From positions 15,298 to 79,297 of the forward strand of contig CAZJYI010000037.1 in NCBI GenBank assembly GCA_964550025.1: 64,000 nt of DNA, read 5' to 3'. The stretch's first letter is position 1. Each line of letters starts with the position of its first letter. Position numbers and translations under genes: made by a program. Positions 35,423-46,644 of this stretch are shown here, one piece after another. This stretch comes from CAZJYI01 sp964550025. GTDB lineage: Bacteria > Verrucomicrobiota > Kiritimatiellia > UBA8416 > CAYOBW01. The notes below the pieces were generated by a model, which saw only the letters and a program-made list of their open reading frames with translations, did not search any database and had not been told where the DNA came from.

Positions 35423-35519
35423 TCACCGCTCATAATCGCACTCCTCCCGCGCACGAATCGTCGCAGGGATCACGATGGGGAGATTGGTGAAGGGGAAGAG
35501 TAGGATTACGATCAGTGAC
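35423..35519. repeat. MITE-like element, copy C
   Basis: The 97-bp element has arms at 35423-35443 and 35498-35519 (GAGTAGGATTACGATCAGTG), matching the arms of copies A and B. The centre is more diverged. It ends four bases before the stop of the GT-C gene. Confidence 0.7.
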
Positions 35520-35523
35520 CTGC

Positions 35524-37323
35524 TTAGTCGATCTCATCTTCCAGTGCGTACAGCCCCTCGACGGACAGGGGGACGAGTCGGGACTGCCCCGTCGCACCGA
35601 GGGTGTCTTCCCAGAAAGCGCGGAACTCGCGCGTGTGGTCCAACGGATCGTCGCTGTACAGCAAGTGCGTGATTCCCCATTCCTCGAGCAGCGCGAAGAA
35701 GTGCGCGGGAGTCATGTCGGCGTACCGCAGTTTCGGATTGCGTTCAATGCCGAGCACATAGGGCACTTCGAGCCAGTAGCTGCGTTCGGCCGCCATGAAG
35801 AGACGCCCCTCCGCAGGCACGGCTGCATTGGCCGCGACAATCGCATCGTAATGCGGCACCCGTTCGCGCAGATACTCCTCCTGCGCCTGCGCCCCCAGAA
35901 CAACGGGAATCCTGCGCGCACAGCGGTACAGGTTGCCGACCTGCGCCACCGCGAGGGAGCCGCACAGGAGGACACCGGCCAGGTACCACGCGGCACGCCT
36001 GCCTATGCGCGTCGCGGACCATTGTGCGGGAAAAGCCTTCAGCGCACCGAAAACCAGCAGCGGCGTCAGGTAGAACGTGTAGCGGGCAAAACAGCCGGAC
36101 CACGGGTTGGTGACCAGAACTGCGATCGATATGGCCGCAACCACGAGCAGGATCTCCCGCCCCAGCCGATCACGCCGCGACCGCGCAGAGACTACGGCGG
36201 CGAGAACGACGAGCGGCGGGTTGTACATAGCCAGGGACCGCGCCGCCTGCCATACGCGGTGGACCTGCAGGCGCCCCGGGGACAACAGCGAGATGCCCAT
36301 CCCGAGGATGCTCCCGCTGTAGGCATCCGCGTACACGATGAACAGCACGGCGTGCCAGAACAGCCCCATTCCCCCCGCCAGCGCCGCGGCGGCGGCCGCT
36401 CCGCGCCACGGGACGCGCCCATCCGCTTTGCACAACCGCACGAAGTGCAGCAGGAGCAGGAGCCCCGCAACGGGCAGGGCGGGCAGCTTGATCCCGACGA
36501 CGCATCCGCCCAGCAGGCCGCAGAGCGGGAACGGAAGCGCCGGACGCGAATCGTCGCCGACACCGAGGGAACCGGCGAACAGCGCCAGTACGAACAGCGC
36601 GACCCAACCCTCCACGTCCGCGTCATAGAGGCACAGCACGAACTGGGGGGAAGCACACAGGATGACCGGTGCGGCATACCGTAGGCTCCTGGGTAGCCGG
36701 GCCCGCACCGCAAGCTCGACAAGGAGCCATGCCAACAGGACGCAAGTCATCCAGTTTAGAAACTCTACGGCGTCCTCTCCTCCCCATTGCCAGGCAAAGG
36801 TCCTCACACCCGCCAGGTTTTGCGGATAGCGCGACTGCACGATGTCCGCCCGCGGAGCAAAGCCCTCTTCCGCCGCGTAGAGCTTGGGCAACGTCAGGTG
36901 GTAGACAGTGGAGTCGTAGGCCGTGCAGGGGGCCGCCAGCCCTACCAGGCCGCACACGAAGGTCACGGCGACCAGCGTTAGAACGGCCACGCGGACGCGG
37001 CCCTCGAGGGGCCGTCGTCCAAGGGCTTTCAGGCGTTCCAGTGTCTGCGACAGCACGGCGATGCAGTCGCGCCACCATGCCCCCCCGGCCATAACGACGA
37101 GGGCAGCGGGAACAGCTCGCGTGAACAGCCCGGCGACCAATAACAGGTTCAAGGCAGGCATCAGGACGGCAAAGCCGACAACCACTTGCATGGGAACAAC
37201 CGCGCCCACGGAACCCGCCCATCCCGATCCGCACCGCCGCAGGACGAATCGGCCTACGCCTCCCGCCACCAGCGCCATGAGGACCGCGGGAAGGACCGTC
37301 TGTATCAGCCTGACTAACCACAT
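35524..37323 (-). CDS. GT-C-fold membrane glycosyltransferase (PMT/ArnT-like)
   Basis: The 599-aa protein has about 12 hydrophobic segments. After the first few helices it has APCTAYDSTVYHLTLPKLY, which resembles the conserved acidic loop of GT39/GT83-type lipid-phosphate-sugar transferases. A large C-terminal soluble part ends the protein ('ERSYWLEVPYVLGIERNPKL'). Such enzymes transfer a sugar from a polyprenyl-phosphate donor to glycans or proteins on the outer face of the inner membrane. It lies ten bases upstream of the methyltransferase stop in a minus-strand cluster with a polyprenyl-phosphate-type GT2, which could make its donor. The exact substrate is unknown. Confidence 0.75.
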   Translation of the reverse strand: MWLVRLIQTVLPAVLMALVAGGVGRFVLRRCGSGWAGSVGAVVPMQVVVGFAVLMPALNLLLVAGLFTRAVPAALVVMAGGAWWRDCIAVLSQTLERLKALGRRPLEGRVRVAVLTLVAVTFVCGLVGLAAPCTAYDSTVYHLTLPKLYAAEEGFAPRADIVQSRYPQNLAGVRTFAWQWGGEDAVEFLNWMTCVLLAWLLVELAVRARLPRSLRYAAPVILCASPQFVLCLYDADVEGWVALFVLALFAGSLGVGDDSRPALPFPLCGLLGGCVVGIKLPALPVAGLLLLLHFVRLCKADGRVPWRGAAAAAALAGGMGLFWHAVLFIVYADAYSGSILGMGISLLSPGRLQVHRVWQAARSLAMYNPPLVVLAAVVSARSRRDRLGREILLVVAAISIAVLVTNPWSGCFARYTFYLTPLLVFGALKAFPAQWSATRIGRRAAWYLAGVLLCGSLAVAQVGNLYRCARRIPVVLGAQAQEEYLRERVPHYDAIVAANAAVPAEGRLFMAAERSYWLEVPYVLGIERNPKLRYADMTPAHFFALLEEWGITHLLYSDDPLDHTREFRAFWEDTLGATGQSRLVPLSVEGLYALEDEID

Positions 37324-37333
37324 ACCCAGGGCT

Positions 37334-38020
37334 TCACTTGATCCCCGTCACGCAGTACTGCGCTCCAAACGGGAAATGCATCAACCACGGTTCACAGAAC
37401 CGGAGAATCTTCAACCAACGCGGAAAGAGAAACAGGAAGCGCGCCGGCTGCAACCGGTTGAACCCCGCGGCATCCATGAGCCGGCGAGCGCTCTTCGCGC
37501 CGAGCGGCTGCGCGTCTCTATCAAAGGGAATCCGTCGCATCACCCACCGCGTCCCGATATTCCAGGGGTTGTTCTCGTAGAGCGCGAACATGCCGCCCGG
37601 CGAGAGTGAGGCATGGATCAGTGCCACGGCGTCAGGCCGTTTCGGCGGATCGATGTGGTGGAACACGCCGTTGCTGTAGCAGAGATCGAACGCGCCCTCA
37701 TCATGTAGGTCGTCAACATGCACAAAGCTGACGCGCGATCCGGAACGGCGGTTGACGGCATCCGCGAGGGCCGCCCTCGATGTGTCCGTTCCCACGACAT
37801 TCGCACTGGAAAAGCGCTCCGCCAGTGCCTGCGTGGTGTCCCCCACCCCGCATCCAAAATCCAGTATCCGCCGCACATGCCGCCCACAGGACAGGTGTTC
37901 CTGGAGATCTCGCAAACGGCCGCGGATGAAGAACGCCTTGTCCTCGCCCGAGAGTCGCAAACCGCGCGCAAGCATCTCATCGTATTGCGCACTCAGGTCG
38001 AAGAGATCATCGCCTCTCAT
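37334..38020 (-). CDS. SAM-dependent class I methyltransferase
   Basis: The 228-aa protein has the class I motif I ILDFGCGVGDTTQALAE (about 52-68), motif II VVGTDTS and the post-I block FDLCYSNGVFHHI. The tail with FPRWLKILRFCEPWLMHFPFG suggests membrane proximity. The ATG at 38020 overlaps the stop of the GT2 gene (ATGA at 38017-38020). It is probably involved in modification of an envelope glycan or lipid together with its neighbours (inference). Confidence 0.88.
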   Translation of the reverse strand: MRGDDLFDLSAQYDEMLARGLRLSGEDKAFFIRGRLRDLQEHLSCGRHVRRILDFGCGVGDTTQALAERFSSANVVGTDTSRAALADAVNRRSGSRVSFVHVDDLHDEGAFDLCYSNGVFHHIDPPKRPDAVALIHASLSPGGMFALYENNPWNIGTRWVMRRIPFDRDAQPLGAKSARRLMDAAGFNRLQPARFLFLFPRWLKILRFCEPWLMHFPFGAQYCVTGIK

Positions 38021-39252
38021 ACCACGTCGCCTGCCGTCCCTTCCGCAGGCTTCCGTTGCCGGACTTCCCGCGCCGCAAGGTAGTCGGTCTGCGCGGCAAT
38101 GAGCCCCAAGGTGTAGTCGATCGTCCGCACGGCGCCGAGGACTACGGCGCACTGGAGCAGGAACGACATGACGATGAACCGGGACCAGTGCTCGTACGTG
38201 GCCCCCGTCGTCACCAGTTCCAGGAAGCTCGGAGCCACCAGCAGACCACCGGCAAGCAGCAGGACGGCCACCAGCAGCCAGAACGCGGGTCCCCACAGGA
38301 AGCGTCGGATGCGCTGCATACCCCGCGAGAGGGGCGCGGCCGGTGCCAGGGTCAGACTCACAACACACGATCCCAGGTAGCCGGCACCCCACAGCAGCAA
38401 CGACGTCGTGCCCAACAGGCTGCTGACGACAAAGCGGTAGATCATCCACTCGAGTACCTTGCGGTGCTGCAGGTAGAACAGCGTGGGCATCAGCATCAAC
38501 CCTACGGCGACCGCCAGGCAGCAAGCCCCCAGCAGCATAAGCGGTGCGGCCGGCCGGTAGAGAAACGCGGACTCGAGGATCACGCGGAGGAAACGTGCCC
38601 CGTCGGCGAAAACGCGCAGTTTGGATTGCCCGACGCGTTCACGGTACGGCATATGGAGCTCGACGATCCTGATCTCCCGCCCCAGGATCGCGCGAGCGCT
38701 CATGGCGGGGGTAAAATGTAACCCGTCGGGCAACGGCATGAGCTTCGCCAGGGCGGCACGCCGAAGGACGCGCATACCGCTGGCGGCGTCGCGGATGCGC
38801 CGCGCTGAGAAAACGGTGAGCATCAAGGCGAACAACGTGTTGCCGAGACGCCGCACGGCGGGCATGCGCGTCGCCGCGTGCAGGCGCCCGCCAATGGCCA
38901 CATCCGCCCCGGCGTCTTCGAGCCCGGAACAGAGCTCGGCGAAAAAGAGTGGGTCGCAGGTGCCATCCCCGTCCATCATCCCGAGCAGCTCGGCATCCGA
39001 TTGCGCCCAGGCCTCCTTGATCGCCGCACCGTATCCCCGGTTGTGCGGAAAGACGATCAGCGACACCCGGTCCCCGAATCCTCCCGCAATCTCAGCCGTG
39101 CGATCGGTGGACCCGTCGCTGACCACCGCAACGTCGACCTCCGTGACAGGCGAACGCGCGATGATGTCGGCCCGCGCGTCGAGCGCGGCCTGGATCGTCT
39201 CGGCGATCACGGCCTCCTCGTTCAACGCGGGAATGGCAATGAGAAGCTTCAT
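38017..39252 (-). CDS. GT2 glycosyltransferase, polyprenyl-phosphate sugar synthase-like, with C-terminal TM helices
   Basis: The 411-aa protein opens MKLLIAIPALNEEAVIAETI, then has DVAVVSDGSTDRT, FPHNRGYGAAI and the catalytic DGDGTCDP (a DxD-type motif). Four or so C-terminal TM segments and a short tail follow (about 240-400). This is the layout of DPM1/GtrB-like enzymes that make polyprenyl-phosphate sugars. I chose the ATG at 39252 because it starts the Rossmann-like domain; the open frame to 39369 adds unrelated residues. It is the first gene of a coupled set with the methyltransferase and GT-C genes. Confidence 0.88.
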   Translation of the reverse strand: MKLLIAIPALNEEAVIAETIQAALDARADIIARSPVTEVDVAVVSDGSTDRTAEIAGGFGDRVSLIVFPHNRGYGAAIKEAWAQSDAELLGMMDGDGTCDPLFFAELCSGLEDAGADVAIGGRLHAATRMPAVRRLGNTLFALMLTVFSARRIRDAASGMRVLRRAALAKLMPLPDGLHFTPAMSARAILGREIRIVELHMPYRERVGQSKLRVFADGARFLRVILESAFLYRPAAPLMLLGACCLAVAVGLMLMPTLFYLQHRKVLEWMIYRFVVSSLLGTTSLLLWGAGYLGSCVVSLTLAPAAPLSRGMQRIRRFLWGPAFWLLVAVLLLAGGLLVAPSFLELVTTGATYEHWSRFIVMSFLLQCAVVLGAVRTIDYTLGLIAAQTDYLAAREVRQRKPAEGTAGDVV

Positions 39253-39352
39253 CCTACACTCGGCAGTTCGACTGCCCCCTCCAGGTTCAGTCACTCTGCC
39301 GCACGCCGACATTCTGGGCAAGTGGAAAGGCGGGGGCGCAGACTGGCGCCCG

Positions 39353-40183
39353 CTACTCCCCAAGCACACCCGGATAGGCCGCCGGGTCTGCGAAGACCTT
39401 CTTGAAGCGGCGCATGAGGTGCGAGCCGTGCGCGCCGTCGGCGTAGCGGTGATCGAACGTGAAGGTGAGAATGACCGAATTGGCCGGCACCACCGCGCCG
39501 TCCTGCACGACGGGTATCTGCCGGGGCTTGCCGATCCCGATCAACAGCGGACAGCGGGAGTATGGCGAGAGGGGAATGAACGCGTTCTCGATCCCCAGTG
39601 CACCGATGTTGGTGATGATCGCGGAGCCGAAGCGGTCCTTGGGCATGCCGAGACAGGGGATGGAGAGGTTCAGTGTGAACTGCAACCACTCCTGCATCAG
39701 CAACAGCGGTCGCAGGACGAAAGAGGGTATGGGATTCACGATCTGCTGAACCTTGAGGTTCTCTTCATCCGTGTTCCGGCGCAGCGCTTCCACGCGCACT
39801 TTGCAGATGTCGGCGAGCTCCGCCAGGGACCTTTGGTCGACGTTCCGAACGATGAAACCCGAGAGGTCCTTTCCTTTGCGGCTCTTCAGGAGGGTCGTGA
39901 TGAAGATGTCGGTCGACTTGCGCTTGTACAGGTTGCCCATCCGCAGAACGTGGTTGAGCTCGGCATACTTGTTGAGGCAATGCGCCGCGATCTTGGCAAC
40001 GAGGTGCGTCAGCGTCAGAGGGGTCTCCGAGGGACACGTCTTGAGATACTCCAGGGCCGGCCCAACCGGCAGGTCCAGCATCGCGTAGGTGCTCGGATCA
40101 CGCGGATGACGCCAGCTCGCTATGGCTATCTTACGGTAGCTCGTCAGATCCTGCTTCTCACCGAGATTGATGTTCTTCCCCAT
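39353..40183 (-). CDS. Stand-alone 2-oxoacid dehydrogenase E2-type acyltransferase domain
   Basis: The 276-aa protein matches only the catalytic (chloramphenicol acetyltransferase-fold) domain of E2 enzymes. It contains the active-site FDHRYADGAHG near residues 243-253 (His245, Asp249) and the internal 'SAIITNIGALGIENAFIPLS' strand. Lipoyl and E1/E3-binding domains are absent. Similar stand-alone proteins occur in several phyla, and their acyl acceptor is unknown. The gene is separated from the GT2 gene by 100 bp, and its role in the glycan cluster is not established. Confidence 0.85.
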   Translation of the reverse strand: MGKNINLGEKQDLTSYRKIAIASWRHPRDPSTYAMLDLPVGPALEYLKTCPSETPLTLTHLVAKIAAHCLNKYAELNHVLRMGNLYKRKSTDIFITTLLKSRKGKDLSGFIVRNVDQRSLAELADICKVRVEALRRNTDEENLKVQQIVNPIPSFVLRPLLLMQEWLQFTLNLSIPCLGMPKDRFGSAIITNIGALGIENAFIPLSPYSRCPLLIGIGKPRQIPVVQDGAVVPANSVILTFTFDHRYADGAHGSHLMRRFKKVFADPAAYPGVLGE

Positions 40184-40189
40184 CGTATC

Positions 40190-40250
40190 CTCCCAATCCT
40201 GTCCAACATTCCCGTTTGGCTGCGGCTATGTTGCGCTATGCCTTCTGTGG
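40190..40250. repeat. GGCCACAGAAGGCACAGCG...TTGGACAGGAT repeat, inverted copy
   Basis: Read on the minus strand it gives GCCACAGAAGGCATAGCGCA through AAACGGGAATGTTGGACAGG. It matches both ends of the copy at 30500-30600, with a different middle. Confidence 0.55.
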
Positions 40251-40306
40251 CTCGCTGCGTTGGTGTCGCCGGAAGCACTCACTCGCCACCAAAGCCTCCT
40301 CGGATA

Positions 40307-41563
40307 TCACAAGCGCCGTGCCGCGGCAATCACGACCTCGAAATCCCGATCCGTCAACTCTGGAATGTGGAACCGATACCATTCCCCGTCGGCCTCGCAT
40401 CCGCAGATCAGCTTCGAGCGTGTTGAACTCACGGGCAACTCCGCCATTCCGGCTTCCTCCAGCATGGTGTACGCGAGATCCCGAACCGTAACCGCGACTC
40501 CTCCATCATCCACGAAGAGCGTCCGTTCGTCCCGGAGCAACGGCACAACGTCGCCCTTGCTCAGCCCCCCTTGCGCCAGCTCCTGAGACTGGTCGTACAC
40601 CACTTGCGCAACGGCGGTGTGTTCCCAATATGTCCGCATCTGCCACGGCCCATCGCATACCCGCTCTTTTGGCGAGAACGCGGTCAGCACGGCACAATGG
40701 TCGGACACCGCATTGGTTATCACGCGATGCTCCCGGATCACCCAGCTATCCGGGGCGAAGACGTAGTCGATCGTGCGACAAGGGGCATCGACGGGAAAGG
40801 TCTTCGGACCGCGAAAGACGCCCGCAAAGCGGCCGCAATCCCGCATGGCACATATGGAAGCGTCATCCGGCTCGGCGTTGAAGTCGCCGGCCATGAACGC
40901 GTCCCGCGAGAGCGTGTGGTCCAGCAACTGGCGCACCTGCACGAGGTTGTTCGACAGGTTGAACGAGTCATTGTGAACGGACCAGACCATCAGCTCGCCG
41001 TATGGGGTATCGGCCGAGCACGCCAATGCACGACGGCTGTTCCGCGTCACATAGAAGGGCTTTCTGCCGGCCAGAGACACGTTAGCCAACGGCCTGAGGG
41101 GATAACGCGAGAGGATGGCGTTGCCGCTGACCGTGCGATAGAAAGGGAGTCCAAACGAGGAGCACTCCCCGAACGTCCAGTAGGCGAACCCCGTCTTCTC
41201 GGCCAGAAACCGCACCTGGTCGACATCACACGGCCCGCACTCACGCAGCACCTCGGACAGGCAGATAATGTCGGGGTCCGCGGCACGAATGATCCCAGCA
41301 ATCGCATCGAGACGCCTCGTGACCGTGGCGCGTTCCGCAAAGCCAAAACGCCCGCTACGAACGAAGCACTTCGCAAGATTGAAGGCCATGAGACGGAGTT
41401 CCCCGTCCTCCCTCACCGATTCGGAGACCGGCGTACCGACGGTACCGCACCGCGGTCTCGTCCCGTCACACAGCACGGTGCCGTTCAAGACGAAAAGGAC
41501 CAGCAGAAGAACGGGCAGGGCGAGGAGCACCAGGCTCACCCGTATGGCTGTACTCCGCCTCAT
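40307..41563 (-). CDS. Membrane-anchored endonuclease/exonuclease/phosphatase (EEP) family protein with C-terminal extension
   Basis: The 418-aa protein has an N-terminal TM anchor (VSLVLLALPVLLLVLFVL). The EEP domain has 'LMAFNLAKC', IICLSEV (catalytic Glu), AGDFNAEPDD and 'NAVSDHCAVL' (SDH). A roughly 110-residue C-terminal extension from about residue 305 has no family I recognise. EEP enzymes hydrolyse phosphodiesters in nucleic acids, phospholipids or inositol phosphates. The anchor suggests an extracytoplasmic phosphodiesterase (inference). Confidence 0.82.
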   Translation of the reverse strand: MRRSTAIRVSLVLLALPVLLLVLFVLNGTVLCDGTRPRCGTVGTPVSESVREDGELRLMAFNLAKCFVRSGRFGFAERATVTRRLDAIAGIIRAADPDIICLSEVLRECGPCDVDQVRFLAEKTGFAYWTFGECSSFGLPFYRTVSGNAILSRYPLRPLANVSLAGRKPFYVTRNSRRALACSADTPYGELMVWSVHNDSFNLSNNLVQVRQLLDHTLSRDAFMAGDFNAEPDDASICAMRDCGRFAGVFRGPKTFPVDAPCRTIDYVFAPDSWVIREHRVITNAVSDHCAVLTAFSPKERVCDGPWQMRTYWEHTAVAQVVYDQSQELAQGGLSKGDVVPLLRDERTLFVDDGGVAVTVRDLAYTMLEEAGMAELPVSSTRSKLICGCEADGEWYRFHIPELTDRDFEVVIAAARRL

Positions 41564-41852
41564 CGTCCTTGCCTTTCACCGCTGGTTCAATAGCGCGCTC
41601 GCCACACCCGACCGCGGCAGGAAACTGAGGTTAGCAATCGACCACTGCTGGTGTCGAGCCCGGGTCACGCGGTTCGAGGCATGGATGAGTGGGTGGGGAG
41701 GACGATGGGGTGCTGCAAGCGGGGATGTCCACTCGCTCACGCTCGTGGCTACAGCTCACGCTCGTGACTGCGGACCCTACCCGAAAACGCAACAGCCGAC
41801 CTCCGCACTGGAAGTCGGCTGTTGGCTTGGACGATGTCAGTGTCCCCGTCCC
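41564..41852. other. Intergenic region with carB terminator
   Basis: The 289-bp gap lies downstream of carB and upstream of the EEP gene, both on the minus strand. It has the carB hairpin at 41790-41824, and CTCACGCTCGTG appears twice at about 41735-41768. No gene is seen. The EEP promoter must lie here. Confidence 0.5.
41790..41824 (-). terminator. Rho-independent terminator after carB
   Basis: A perfect 11-bp stem CAACAGCCGAC / GTCGGCTGTTG with a 13-base loop lies 29 bases beyond the carB stop. On the minus strand it is followed by GTTTTCG, a short T run. Confidence 0.65.
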
Positions 41853-45059
<3,207 letters not shown>

Positions 45060-45072
45060 GGTCTCTCCTCCT

Positions 45073-46593
45073 TCAGGTTACAAACAGGTTCTTGCTCGCA
45101 AAGACAGGTTCACTCGTCACGTTGATCCCGAGCTGGCGCAGTCCGGCTTCGTCTCCCGGCGGCGGAATGTGCGTCAGGTGCATCTCGCATCCCCGCAGAT
45201 CGCCGAGCTTCTCGGTCGCCATGATCGCCGCCGGGTTCCCGGTCGCGCTGGCGGCAAGCGCCACCAGGGTTTCTTCGAGATTCAGGCTCGGGGTTGCGCG
45301 GTCCAGGACGACCTGCTTGAGTGAGCTGATCGACTCGAGCACACTGGGCCCGAGTACATGCAGGTTCTTCGGCATCCCCGCCAGGTGCTTGACGGCGTTC
45401 AGGACAAGACTGGAGGACGCATGCATCAGGGGGGAATTGCGCCCCGTCACCACGGTACCGTCCTGCAGCTCAATCGCCGCGCCGCAGAAGATCCCCTCGT
45501 TGCCCTTGCCTTCGGCCTCGGTTTCCGCCCCGGCCGCCCGCGCGGCAGGGACGACGCTGCGCCTCTCGACATCCACCCCCAGCTCCTTCATCAACAACTC
45601 CGCACGCTGCACCGTCGCCTGGTCGGCGAAGCCCATGGCGTACTCGCACTGGTAGCGGAAGTACCGCCGAATGACCTCCTGCGTGGCCGCCAGCGACACT
45701 ACGGCATCATCCGTGATGGCAAAACCCGCCCGGTTGACCCCCATGTCCGTGGGCGACTGATACATGGACGCGCTTCCGGTGATGCGCTCCAGGATACGCT
45801 TGAGCACCGGGAAGATCTCCACATCGCGGTTGTAGTTGATGGCCGTTTCGTTGTGCGCATCGAGATGGTACGGGTCCACCATGTTGAAGTCGCCCAGATC
45901 GGCCGTGGCAGCCTCGTACGCCACGTTGACCGGATGCTTCAGCGGAAGATTCCAGATCGGGAAGGTCTCAAACTTCGCATAGCCGGCATTCACCCCCCGC
46001 CTGTGCTCGTGATACAGCTGCGAAAGGCACGTGGCCATCTTACCGCTGCCGGGGCCCGGGGCCGTCACAACCACGATCGGCTTGGTTGTCTCGATGCACG
46101 GATTGGCGCCATACCCTTCGTCGCTGACAATCATGTCCACGTCGGTCGGGTACCCCTTGGTGGCCCTGTGCGTGTAGGTTCGGATTCCGCGCCGCTCCAG
46201 CCGGTTCATGAACTGCTGCACGGCGGGCTGGTCATTGAATCGCGTGATGACGACCGCGGCGACATCGAGCCCCCACTCCCGCAGATCGTCAATCAGACGC
46301 AACGTATCGACGTCGTAAGTGATCCCGAAATCGGCACGCAGCTTCTTGCGCTCGATGTCCCCCGCGAAAATGCACAGCACGATGTCCGTCTTCTCGCGGA
46401 TGCGTTGCAGAAGCCGGATCTTCGCGTTGGGATCGAAGCCGGGCAGGATGCGAGCGGCATGATAGTCGAACACGAGCTTTCCCCCGAACTCCAGGTAGAG
46501 CTTATTCCCCGTCTCACCCGCGCGCTCAAGGATGTAGCGACTCTGTTCTTCGAGATACCTCTCGTTGTCAAACCCGATCTTCTTCTGTGTCAT
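45073..46593 (-). CDS. DUF1846 (UPF0371) family protein
   Basis: The 506-aa protein starts MTQKKIGFDNERYLEEQSRY and contains KLYLEFGGKLVFDYHAARIL, TKPIVVVTAPGPGSGKMATC (a P-loop-like PGSGK) and 'RNSPLMHASSSLVLNAVKHL', all typical of the DUF1846 family. Structures show a nucleotide-binding-like fold, but the reaction is unknown. The ATG at 46593 has AGGA nine bases upstream. It lies between the GMP synthetase gene (51 bp upstream) and carB (13 bp downstream), so a link to nitrogen or nucleotide metabolism is plausible. Confidence 0.9.
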   Translation of the reverse strand: MTQKKIGFDNERYLEEQSRYILERAGETGNKLYLEFGGKLVFDYHAARILPGFDPNAKIRLLQRIREKTDIVLCIFAGDIERKKLRADFGITYDVDTLRLIDDLREWGLDVAAVVITRFNDQPAVQQFMNRLERRGIRTYTHRATKGYPTDVDMIVSDEGYGANPCIETTKPIVVVTAPGPGSGKMATCLSQLYHEHRRGVNAGYAKFETFPIWNLPLKHPVNVAYEAATADLGDFNMVDPYHLDAHNETAINYNRDVEIFPVLKRILERITGSASMYQSPTDMGVNRAGFAITDDAVVSLAATQEVIRRYFRYQCEYAMGFADQATVQRAELLMKELGVDVERRSVVPAARAAGAETEAEGKGNEGIFCGAAIELQDGTVVTGRNSPLMHASSSLVLNAVKHLAGMPKNLHVLGPSVLESISSLKQVVLDRATPSLNLEETLVALAASATGNPAAIMATEKLGDLRGCEMHLTHIPPPGDEAGLRQLGINVTSEPVFASKNLFVT

Positions 46594-46644
46594 GTGTGCC
46601 GTCCTGGTTCTGCTGGGCATTGCGGGGCACGACTATTCGCTCTG

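Larger units (their letters stand above)
35012..35523. other. Repeat-rich intergenic region
   Basis: The 512-bp region separates convergent genes. It contains a GGCCACAGAAGGCACAGCGC repeat (35083-35135), TTACGCGGCC and TAAGGGT-type repeats (35205-35395) and MITE-like copy C (35423-35519). No coding sequence is supported. Confidence 0.7.

Noticed and set aside
37334..38524. Fusion of the methyltransferase with an upstream frame (396 aa)
   Set aside because: The added N-terminal part is antiphase to the GT2 gene. The ATG at 38020 with ATGA overlap begins the methyltransferase domain.
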